From Candidatus Bathyarchaeota archaeon (lineage in GTDB: Archaea; Thermoproteota; Bathyarchaeia; 40CM-2-53-6), in the NCBI GenBank assembly GCA_005883695.1, contig VBBV01000031.1, positions 1 through 14,053 of the forward strand: a stretch of DNA of 14,053 nt, read 5' to 3'. The position numbers were made by a program, and so were the translations under genes. Below the pieces are notes generated by a model. The model had not been told where the DNA came from. It made no database searches and saw only the letters and a program-made list of their open reading frames with translations. Below, one piece after another: positions 7,230-13,003 of the stretch. Every line of letters begins with the position of its first letter. Positions within the stretch are counted from its first letter, which is position 1.

Positions 7230-8684
7230 CTATTGCGCGGCTACCTCGTTGGGCTTCCAGTTCCCGGACGCCCACGCCGGTTTCACGTCTTTGAGGCGTA
7301 GAGCTATCAGGAATCCCAAGACTGCGATGAGAGATGCTGTTATGACTGCTACTTGAAATCCTGCAACTATCCCGGCCGCCGAAGGAGTGCCTGCTGAAGG
7401 CGGATCGAAGGCTCCCGCCACGGTGAGAAGTATTGCGAGTCCGATCGGGAATCCCATTCTTGAAGAAGTATTGACTACACCCGACGCCAATCCCTCTTCG
7501 CCCGGCTTTGTCCCCGCAACCGCGGCTATGTTGATCGCTGGGAAACCGATGCTCGCCCCGAGAGCCCAGATAAGCAGTCCGGGCATCAGGATGAAGGGGT
7601 TGCCGTTGGGCGACATCGGGGTCAGGAGGAGGGTTCCTATCGCGACAAGGCAGCTTGATACTAGGAGGATCTTCTTGGCGCCGAACTTGTTGACAAGACG
7701 AGATGCGACAAATCCTCCGACTACGAAAAAGATCAGCGCGGGCGGCAGAGTCAAGAGACCAGAGTCGAGGGCAGAGTAGCCGAGAATATTCTGGAAGTAC
7801 ACGGGGATGATGAAACCCACCCCGCCAACGACCGAGGTGAGGACCAATGCCAAGATGTTTGCTGTGAGCACTGATCCTCGTCGGATGAAAGAAAGCGGCA
7901 CCAAAGGAGACACGGACCGAGACTCGATCAATAGAAAGAGACCCAAAACCAAGACTGATGCGATGAGTGGGATGTAGGTCAAGACGGATGTGAAGCCTAG
8001 GCCAGCTGCATTGGTCAGCCCGAAGACCAGAAGCATTGTCCCTGAAGTCACCGTTAAGGCGCCCGGAATGTCCAAGTGCTGGTTCCGTAGCCAGCCGCCC
8101 CCAACCGGAAAGTATCTCTGACAGAGTATCGTGGCAACGATTCCTATCGGGACGTTGATGAACATGACCCATCTCCATCCTAGGAACGTTGTCAAGACTC
8201 CACCGACGACAGCGCCTGCCGCAAATCCCCCGGCAAGCACGGCAACGATGTATCCGAGCGCTTTGTTACGTTCAGGACCTTCGGGAAATATTCTGATGAA
8301 AATGGCGAAGGCGGTTACTGTTGTCATTGCCGCCCCGATCCCTTGGACGCATCTCGAGATGACCAGGGAGAGGAGGGAGGGGGCGATTCCGCCGGTGAAC
8401 GATGCGATGGTGAATATCACCAGTCCGGAGACGAAAATCTTCTTCTGCCCGTAAATGTCGCCTGCTCGTCCCATTAACAACAGGAAGCCTGCGAGGGTAA
8501 TCGCGTATGCCCCGTAGATCCACTGGCTGTTGGCAATTGAAGCGCCGAACTCGAGTCGGATGGAGGGCAGAGCAACCGTGACTATTGAAGCGTCGATAAT
8601 GTCCATGAAATACGCGATGATCACTAGGAAGAAGATCAACCGTACATGTTGTACTGAGCTAGGACTGTTCGAGAGCTGGCTCAT
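7230..8684 (-). CDS. MFS multidrug exporter, DHA2 (EmrB/QacA) 14-helix family
   Basis: This 484-residue integral membrane protein has about 14 hydrophobic segments. The family motifs are present: DIIDASIVTVALPSI in helix 1 (motif D1), GRAGDIYGQKK in the 2-3 loop (motif A), RCVQGIGAAM in helix 4 (motif B), and the glycine-rich GGFAAGAVVGGVL in helix 5 (motif C, typical of antiporters) followed by GWRWVMFINVPIG. It should export a hydrophobic or cationic compound in exchange for protons. The substrate is not predictable. It is the first gene of the operon ending with the CDGSH protein and quinone-type oxidoreductase. Its promoter carries the motif shared with the Kelch and secreted-barrel genes. 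Confidence 0.92.
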   Translation of the reverse strand: MSQLSNSPSSVQHVRLIFFLVIIAYFMDIIDASIVTVALPSIRLEFGASIANSQWIYGAYAITLAGFLLLMGRAGDIYGQKKIFVSGLVIFTIASFTGGIAPSLLSLVISRCVQGIGAAMTTVTAFAIFIRIFPEGPERNKALGYIVAVLAGGFAAGAVVGGVLTTFLGWRWVMFINVPIGIVATILCQRYFPVGGGWLRNQHLDIPGALTVTSGTMLLVFGLTNAAGLGFTSVLTYIPLIASVLVLGLFLLIESRSVSPLVPLSFIRRGSVLTANILALVLTSVVGGVGFIIPVYFQNILGYSALDSGLLTLPPALIFFVVGGFVASRLVNKFGAKKILLVSSCLVAIGTLLLTPMSPNGNPFILMPGLLIWALGASIGFPAINIAAVAGTKPGEEGLASGVVNTSSRMGFPIGLAILLTVAGAFDPPSAGTPSAAGIVAGFQVAVITASLIAVLGFLIALRLKDVKPAWASGNWKPNEVAAQ

Positions 8685-8719
8685 TTCTTGTGCTACCGCT
8701 TCTGGGCATGGAGTAGGCT

Positions 8720-8746
8720 GTATTTACACGGTACGTGTTTTTTGCA
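8720..8746 (-). promoter_or_regulatory. Promoter of the MFS operon (site C of shared motif)
   Basis: On the minus strand TGCAAAAAACACGT, five bases, then GTAAATAC, identical to site A in both halves. The TATA-like hexamer at 8721-8726 lies 37-42 bases before the ATG at 8684, which leaves a leader of roughly ten bases. Unlike sites A and B, similarity stops at the TGCA; beyond it lies the decayed hydrolase gene. Confidence 0.6.
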
Positions 8747-8751
8747 GTGAT

Positions 8752-9005
8752 CCGCATTCGATTCGCCTCAATGGAGGAACGGTCGGTTTCTGACCACCCT
8801 TCACATTAACCGTGGACAAGACTATTGGAAGATTGAATGCCTTCCCTAGTTTGGCAACACGCACGACGTTGTCTACCAGAAGCTAGAGATCCATAGACGA
8901 GACAGCGGAGATCTGAGATGGCTGATAATCGATGAAGATCATCGCTGCATTCTTTGATGTCAGAAGATGGTCGTTTACCTGGTCTCTTATGGGAGACTGG
9001 TCATT
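8752..9005 (-). pseudogene. Decayed isochorismatase-family (YcaC-like) hydrolase, N-terminal third
   Basis: Translation of the minus strand in the frame that starts at 9000 gives VNDHLLTSKNAAMIFIDYQ, PSQISAVSSMDL, an in-frame TAG at 8883-8885, then LLVDNVVRVAKLGKAF, NLPIVLSTVNVK and QKPTVPPLRRM. This is the N-terminal region of cysteine hydrolases of the isochorismatase/YcaC type, with the catalytic Asp (IDYQ) and Lys (VNVK) still readable. An ATG at 9003-9005 opens MTSLP in the neighbouring frame, which implies an early frameshift. The stop replaces a residue in the middle of a helix, and the match ends near 8752, right at the MFS promoter, so the part with the catalytic Cys is gone. It looks like a gene fragment left after a rearrangement that brought in, or placed, the MFS operon. 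Confidence 0.75.
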
Positions 9006-9047
9006 TAGAGCGTCCTTAGTTCACGAATCGGGGGCAGTACGCTAACT

Positions 9048-9509
9048 TTAGTTTCCGCTCTTCATCCAGGGTGGAGTGTAGGCTCCGATATCTGCGAGAA
9101 TCTTGACTCCATCTTCGCTGGCCCAGTCATCCATGATCTTGCCGTTCTTTATCTTGTACATGTCGATCGCGTCCCAGCGGACTCGGCGGTTGGTTGCGGG
9201 GAAACCCAAGAGATTTCCCTTGTGGGTGCCCTCGACCACCAAGCGAACTACGACAGTGTCATCTTTGACAATGATGTCCTGTTCCGTCGCTCTTATGTCA
9301 GGCAAACCGCCCACAACCGCTGTAAGGAGTCCTGCAATATTTTGCGCTCCTTCAACGGTACCGAAATTGCCTCCGTGCCATTTTCCTTTCGGATCGAAGA
9401 ATTCCACAGCCCGGTCTGGGCGATGATCAACGAATACAGTTCGCGTGAAACTCCGGACAAGTTCCTTGTTGGCCTCTTCAATCTTGGATTGACTTTGTAA
9501 TGTCGACAT
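9048..9509 (-). CDS. SnoaL-like ester-cyclase family protein
   Basis: This 153-residue protein of the NTF2/SnoaL fold has a helix (NKELVRSFTRTVF), FDPKGKWHGG, then LPDIRATEQDIIVKDDTVVVRLVVEGTH, GNLLGFPATNRRVRWDAIDMYKIKNGKIMDDWA: the typical strand order, including the closing G-K-I-x-x-x-W motif. Many such single-domain proteins are annotated as polyketide cyclase-like, but their substrates are mostly unknown. It is cytoplasmic, with no signal peptide. The ATG at 9507-9509 has an A/T box 24-31 bases upstream, so the transcript is probably leaderless. The divergent HxlR gene starts 57 bases away and is the obvious regulator candidate. Confidence 0.85.
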   Translation of the reverse strand: MSTLQSQSKIEEANKELVRSFTRTVFVDHRPDRAVEFFDPKGKWHGGNFGTVEGAQNIAGLLTAVVGGLPDIRATEQDIIVKDDTVVVRLVVEGTHKGNLLGFPATNRRVRWDAIDMYKIKNGKIMDDWASEDGVKILADIGAYTPPWMKSGN

Positions 9510-9531
9510 AACCGTACAAGGCTAGAGACAA

Positions 9532-9540
9532 ACTAATAAC
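9532..9540. promoter_or_regulatory. A/T core shared by the divergent SnoaL-like and HxlR promoters
   Basis: The sequence reads CTAATAAC on the plus strand and GTTATTAG on the minus strand, the only A/T-rich core in the 56-base gap. It is 24-31 bases before the SnoaL-like ATG and about 27-43 before the HxlR starts, so both promoters appear to overlap on the same bases and may exclude one another. Confidence 0.4.
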
Positions 9541-9565
9541 TTGGCGCTGGCTGACGTGTGAGTGA

Positions 9566-9991
9566 GTGGCTCGTATGTCACTTGCTAGAAGAAGACCACG
9601 GAAGACGGTAAGCGAGAGAGCGGCGGCGAATCGCCTTTCGAGAAACCACACTGCTTGTCCTGCGATTGAATCAATAACGAAGGTGGGAAATGAATTGCGG
9701 CTGGCAGTAGTTAGCTCATTGATCCAAGGGCCCTTGAGATTCACTGGAATACTCGATGTCGCTAAGGGCCTCGATCCAAAGAGTCTCTCGCGCGTCCTGA
9801 AGTATCTCGCGTCGGAAGAGATTGTTCGTAGAGACGTTTTGAGTACACAGCCTGTTGCCGTGCAATATTCTCTCACAGAGAAAGGTAGGCAACTGGAGCC
9901 GGTCGTGGAAGCGCTTAGAGTATGGGGAGAGAGATGGATAACGCCGCCCCAAGAGATCGTTGCGAGTAGCCCTGCAAGACTTTCTCACTAG
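9566..9991 (+). CDS. HxlR-family winged-helix transcriptional regulator
   Basis: This 141-residue protein has the HxlR layout: Cys31 in CPAIESITKVGNELRLAVVS, the wing-helix part LIQGPLRFTGILDVAKGLDPKSLSRVLKYLASEEIVRRDVL, then VAVQYSLTEKGRQLEPVVEALRVWGERW. The conserved Cys at the front of the fold is the one that senses oxidants or electrophiles in several family members. The N-terminal 30 residues are basic and longer than usual. The start is GTG at 9566; the ATG at 9575 is an alternative three codons on. It probably controls its own gene and the divergent SnoaL-like gene. Confidence 0.88.
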   Translation: MARMSLARRRPRKTVSERAAANRLSRNHTACPAIESITKVGNELRLAVVSSLIQGPLRFTGILDVAKGLDPKSLSRVLKYLASEEIVRRDVLSTQPVAVQYSLTEKGRQLEPVVEALRVWGERWITPPQEIVASSPARLSH

Positions 9992-10015
9992 CCAGAGAGT
10001 GCTTGTTTCAAAACT

Positions 10016-10033
10016 CAATGGGAAAAACCATTG
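10016..10033. terminator. Small hairpin between convergent genes, possible terminator
   Basis: CAATGG and CCATTG form a perfect 6-bp stem with a 6-base A-rich loop between the HxlR gene and the converging zinc-ribbon ORF. No T run follows on the plus strand; on the minus strand the T5 is in the loop. The position fits a terminator, but the signal is weak. Confidence 0.3.
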
Positions 10034-10059
10034 CCCATGAAACGAGATGCGCCAAATCC

Positions 10060-10227
10060 CTAGGGTCGACGTAGTGTACCTCGCTTCAATCTTCTCCTCG
10101 TCTTCTCGCTAGCAAATTGTTGCATCTTCCCGCACTGAGGGCAGACATACAAGTCGATCAGAACGGGGTCTCCGTCAAACTTGGCGCATACTGCGATGAG
10201 AAATCCCTCCCGTTTTCTTAAAAGCAC
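10060..10227 (-). CDS. Very small zinc-ribbon protein, possibly truncated
   Basis: This is a 55-codon frame below common ORF cutoffs. It starts with GTG at 10227, three bases after the stop of the pyridoxamine-oxidase-like gene, and reads FDGDPVLIDLYVCPQCGKMQQFA followed by a basic tail (RRRLKRGTLRRP). CPQCG is one zinc knuckle and resembles the C-terminal half of small archaeal two-knuckle zinc ribbons. The matching N-terminal C-x-x-C knuckle is missing; only Cys14 precedes it. The gene may be the end of a truncated ribbon, or a peptide that pairs its knuckle in a dimer. Tight spacing suggests translation coupled to the upstream gene. Confidence 0.5.
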   Translation of the reverse strand: MLLRKREGFLIAVCAKFDGDPVLIDLYVCPQCGKMQQFASEKTRRRLKRGTLRRP

Positions 10228-10230
10228 GGT

Positions 10231-10681
10231 CTAGTGCTTCATCTTGGAATAGTCCCAGGTTGAGAAGTAGAGTGGAGTGATCTCGACCAGAACCTCTGAG
10301 CCTTTCCTAACTGCCTCGATCAAGCCCTTCGCCATGGGCGATTTGAGATCTCCAAGATACTTGGCCACTATTTTCTCTGATACTGGCACAGATTTTCCGA
10401 CGTCTGTGATGAGTACCGCGGTCCCTTTTCCTTTGACCCCCCTTGTTTGGAGTCGCATCCGTGTCGACCGAGAAGTAGACTGTCCTCTTTCCTCTAATGT
10501 TTCGAACCTTTCTAGTATCCTTATCGCTCATGAGGTAGACCTTGCCTTTCACGTATTGGAACCAGACGGGGTGTATCATAGGATCACCCTTCGAATCAAC
10601 GGTCCCCAGCCTCAACAGAATCTTAGAAGTGGAGAGAAAAGTGTCGACCTCAGATTGTTCCATGCCCGGAGCATTCGTCAT
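10231..10681 (-). pseudogene. Pyridoxamine 5'-phosphate oxidase-like flavoprotein gene with a single-base frameshift
   Basis: Two overlapping frames together make one PPOX-class protein. The first gives EVDTFLSTSKILLRLGTVD, GDPMIHPVWFQYVKGKVYLM, SDKDTRKVRNIRGKRTVYFSVDTD; the second gives GVKGKGTAVLITDVGKSVPV, SEKIVAKYLGDL and ends with ITPLYFSTWDYSKMKH. They join at a run of six G (plus strand C6 at 10437-10442); with five G the product would be continuous at about 149 residues, the normal family length. Members bind FMN or related flavins such as F420. The ATG at 10681 is preferred because homology begins soon after it and GGTGAGG lies upstream; ATG 10702 and TTG 10723 are alternatives. The frameshift is either real inactivation, phase variation or a sequencing error at the homopolymer. 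Confidence 0.85.
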
Positions 10682-10815
10682 CGCCTTATGCACCCTCACC
10701 ATTAGCAATGACCGACTTGTCAAATCGCCGGATCGGTATTTCTTTCTTACTAGAATCGGTGGACCATTCAGCGCGAAAACCGGTCAGATATTTCGCCTTA
10801 TGTCCCTACTCCATT

Positions 10816-10850
10816 GTTACCATTCACGGTTACCAGACCCGTTACCATTC
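10816..10850 (+). repeat. Three direct GTTACC repeats, two extended to GTTACCATTC
   Basis: GTTACCATTC occurs at 10816-10825 and 10841-10850 and the core GTTACC also at 10829-10834, with spacings of 13 and 12 bases. Spacing near one helical turn puts the copies on one face of the DNA, as at a cooperative protein-binding site. It lies 93-165 bases upstream of the possible pyridoxamine-oxidase-like gene starts. Confidence 0.45.
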
Positions 10851-11028
10851 AAGAAATGCGAATTGCACTTGATGATCGCGACACGAGACTCGTAGTTGTG
10901 AGGTAATTAACGGGAAGTAACTGTTCACTCGTACCGGCTATTCGAGGGCAGGAATCGCGCAGACTGTTCCCGACACAAGCCCGACAATCGCAGAATAAGG
11001 CTTGATTTGGAATCGGGGCAGGCGATTT

Positions 11029-11076
11029 GAGATCGCGACTTTTTCGCGCTGACCTCTACGCTTAATCCGCGATCTC
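11029..11076. repeat. Inverted repeat with 9-bp arms
   Basis: GAGATCGCG at 11029-11037 is the exact complement of CGCGATCTC at 11068-11076, with a 30-base centre. One arm also resembles the recurring TCGCGAC found at 10875, 11033, near 11178 and near 12120. Confidence 0.5.
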
Positions 11077-11116
11077 GAAAACGTCGGACCTATGCATTCT
11101 GGGCCCTGAAGTGCGA

Positions 11117-11148
11117 GTCTCGCCCAGATCAGTTTCAACTGGCGAGAC
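11117..11148. repeat. Inverted repeat with 8-bp arms at the left border of the direct repeat
   Basis: GTCTCGCC at 11117-11124 pairs perfectly with GGCGAGAC at 11141-11148 around 16 bases; two more pairs form if one C is bulged. Its right arm ends where similarity between the two large repeat copies begins. The second repeat copy has no such hairpin. Confidence 0.5.
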
Positions 11149-11307
11149 CCCTCGCTGGAAAATCTCAAAAGCAGTTGCTCCTCGCGACACAAAACTCGAC
11201 ATTTCGAAGGGAATTAACAGACTGTAATCCCCTTGTCGTCTTGGTTCTCCTTAAATTGTGTCAACGGTAAGGCGTTGGGCCATGCATCCGTATACGACTG
11301 ACATGTA
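11148..11307 (+). repeat. Direct repeat copy 1: hydrolase promoter plus eight-codon start
   Basis: About 160 bases match 12088-12247 at roughly 80%. The copy has the TATA-like TCCTTAAAT, a GGCGTTGGGC leader and the hydrolase start codons MHPYTTDM, but then runs into TAA at 11306-11308 instead of continuing. It is therefore a promoter with an eight-codon mini-frame (11282-11308) and no hydrolase behind it. Confidence 0.8.
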
Positions 11308-11452
11308 ATCCCAGAACACGGTTACTGGTATGCCGATCAAGGTAATGACGAGAATTAGCAGGAGCGAGGCACGGACGACAATCTTTTCTGTAAATTGAAG
11401 TCACTCTGGTCGACGGACTTATGATGTACTTTGACAGGACTAGCAGAGAGAC

Positions 11453-12001
11453 TTGGTTAGCCTACGACGGTGGAAGCTGTACCTCACCGTTTCGCTACTA
11501 GTCGTTCTGGTTGTTGCCCTATCCTTGGCGTACTATGCCTCCACAGCTCCACGCATTGATCGTCTGCCACTCATGACTGAGACAGAGGCATTGAACTCTA
11601 TCCCTTATCCTCACTATTACAATGCGACCTACAAGTTCTCTAGCGGCACGACTGAATGGCTCGTAGCGCTTCAAGTGAACTTTTTCTCGAACGCAAATCC
11701 ATTTGTCGCGATGTTCCTCTACAAGATCGGAGGAGACAGCGGAACAAATCTCGCAATTCTAGGACTTGATCTTCAATCCAATGTCAGTGGCTGGCTCAAT
11801 ATAATCCTCTGGAATTCACAACTCGAACAGAATACCACCACAGTCACCGCCGAACTTCATGCAGGAAAACCTGCAACCTTCAGCGTAGACATGGGATTAC
11901 AAGTACAGGTCTACACCAGTTTTCTATACTTGCCAATACCCCAAGAGAAGATCCGAGTCCCGATAACGACGACCTTTCATTGGCCCGGTCCGTCGTCGTA
12001 G
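11453..12001 (+). CDS. Membrane-anchored extracytoplasmic protein of unknown function
   Basis: This is a 182-residue protein I do not recognise. A short basic start (VSLRRWK) leads into one strong hydrophobic helix at about 9-28 (YLTVSLLVVLVVALSLAYYA), so it is an N-in signal anchor. The remaining 150 residues are beta-rich with several N-x-S/T sequons (NATYKF, NVSG, NTTT) and no cysteine, consistent with an exterior domain. The start is TTG at 11453, with AGAGAG just upstream and an in-frame TAG five codons before; no Met occurs until MTETEALN, past the helix. The gene lies between the two copies of the hydrolase-promoter repeat, and copy 1 may provide its promoter region. Confidence 0.72.
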   Translation: MVSLRRWKLYLTVSLLVVLVVALSLAYYASTAPRIDRLPLMTETEALNSIPYPHYYNATYKFSSGTTEWLVALQVNFFSNANPFVAMFLYKIGGDSGTNLAILGLDLQSNVSGWLNIILWNSQLEQNTTTVTAELHAGKPATFSVDMGLQVQVYTSFLYLPIPQEKIRVPITTTFHWPGPSS

Positions 12002-12087
12002 GATCAAGCCCTTTCAGCTCCTCCAGCACATAGTTCATCGACGTGTCAGAGATCGTCTTGTTCGTATAGACGTCTGTGTTACAAGGA

Positions 12088-12247
12088 GCCCCTCTCTGAA
12101 AAATCTCAAAAGTACTTGCTCCTCGCGACAGAAAACTCGAGATTTCCCGGTGACTACAGACCGTAATCGCTTCGTCCTCTTTGGTTCTCCTTAAATTGCG
12201 TCTATAGTAGGCGTTGGGCTATGCATCCGTATACGACTGACATGTAT
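12088..12247 (+). repeat. Direct repeat copy 2: promoter and first codons of the hydrolase gene
   Basis: This is the functional partner of the repeat at 11148-11307. Best conserved stretches are AAAATCTCAAAAG, TTGCTCCTCGCGACA and the block from GGTTCTCC to the hydrolase codons MHPYTTDM. Here the frame continues into the full hydrolase. Similarity stops at 12247, a few bases into codon 9. Confidence 0.8.
12189..12196 (+). promoter_or_regulatory. TATA-like box of the dienelactone hydrolase operon
   Basis: CCTTAAAT lies 25-32 bases upstream of the ATG at 12221, which predicts a leaderless or near-leaderless mRNA. The same box at the same distance occurs in repeat copy 1 (around 11249-11256). 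Confidence 0.5.
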
Positions 12248-13000
12248 GAGGGAATGCTTGCCGAGACCATTATGCTGCCGGGCCATAATGGAGAGATAAT
12301 CAACGCCTACTATGCCCGACCACTCGGTCCCGGACCCTCTCCCGGGGTAGTGCTGATTCATCACATGCCAGGCTGGGACGAGCTGTACCGCGAATTTACT
12401 CGAAAGTTCGCCCACCACGGCTACCTAGCCATAAGTCCGAACATCTACTTCCGATTTGGCCATGGCAGCCCCGACGATATGTCGGCAAAGGTTCGTGGAT
12501 CCGGAGGAGCACCTGATGTGAGCGTAGTCGGAGACATCGACGCCTCTGCCCGCTACCTCAAGTCGTTGCCGCTCAGCAATAGGAAGGTCGGAGTCTTCGG
12601 GACCTGTTCGGGTGGTCGTCAAGCCTTCCTTGTCGCGTGCAGGACAAAGTCCTTCGACGCAGCGGTCAATTGTTGGGGCGGAAATGTCGTACAGCCAAAG
12701 GAGAAGCTGACGCCAGCACAGCCGGTCGCACCCATCGACTATACGAAGGACCTGTCTTGCCCGCTACTCGGTCTGTTTGGGGAAGAGGACAAGAACCCGA
12801 CACCCGAGAGCGTCCGCCAGTTGGAGGAGGAGTTGAAGAAGTATGGGAAGAATTACGAGTTTCACATGTACCCAGGCGCAGGGCACGGCTTCTTCTACTA
12901 TCCCAGCGTGGCCTATCGTCCCGAGGCGGCGGTCGACGGCTGGAAGAAGATGTTCACGTTTTTCGAGAAGCATCTTGAAACATCTGGAAGGGGGAGATAG
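12221..13000 (+). CDS. Dienelactone hydrolase family protein
   Basis: This 259-residue alpha/beta hydrolase of the dienelactone hydrolase family opens lactone or ester bonds with a cysteine nucleophile. The catalytic set is visible: Cys129 in the elbow GTCSGGR, Asp190 in FGEED, and His222 in GAGHGFFYY. The oxyanion side reads VVLIHHMPGWDE. The DLH-specific SPNIYFR stretch is also present. Length is as expected and there is no signal peptide, so it acts in the cytoplasm, probably in breakdown of ring-cleavage products or other lactones. The ATG at 12221 is supported by the TATA-like box 25-32 bases upstream. A DUF6295-type gene follows after three bases, which implies an operon. The first 27 bases of the gene, with its promoter, are duplicated upstream. 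Confidence 0.93.
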   Translation: MHPYTTDMYEGMLAETIMLPGHNGEIINAYYARPLGPGPSPGVVLIHHMPGWDELYREFTRKFAHHGYLAISPNIYFRFGHGSPDDMSAKVRGSGGAPDVSVVGDIDASARYLKSLPLSNRKVGVFGTCSGGRQAFLVACRTKSFDAAVNCWGGNVVQPKEKLTPAQPVAPIDYTKDLSCPLLGLFGEEDKNPTPESVRQLEEELKKYGKNYEFHMYPGAGHGFFYYPSVAYRPEAAVDGWKKMFTFFEKHLETSGRGR

Positions 13001-13003
13001 AAG

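Larger units (their letters stand above)
10682..11147. other. Intergenic region with repeats and hairpins, no convincing gene
   Basis: No frame here shows a recognisable protein. A minus-strand frame of 84 codons (10938-11192) begins inside the repeat at 11148 and lacks any known motif, so it is not called. The stretch instead holds a triple GTTACC repeat, two perfect inverted repeats, and a short element at about 10874-10920 resembling the middle of the 11148/12088 repeats. Confidence 0.5.

Noticed and set aside
7219..8178. Minus-strand frame of 319 codons inside the MFS gene
   Set aside because: It overlaps the MFS gene in another frame; its Arg/Ser/His-rich, low-complexity composition is that of an out-of-frame shadow, while the MFS frame has all family motifs.
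10938..11192. Minus-strand frame of 84 codons across the hairpin region
   Set aside because: It begins inside repeat copy 1 with a GTG, is rich in Arg with no domain pattern, and the equivalent start is not kept in repeat copy 2.
12002..12087. Minus-strand peptide-like stretch TISDTSMNYVLEELKGL between the membrane-protein gene and repeat copy 2
   Set aside because: It looks protein-like but has no identifiable family, and its frame continues antisense through the 11453-12001 gene, so it could be chance.
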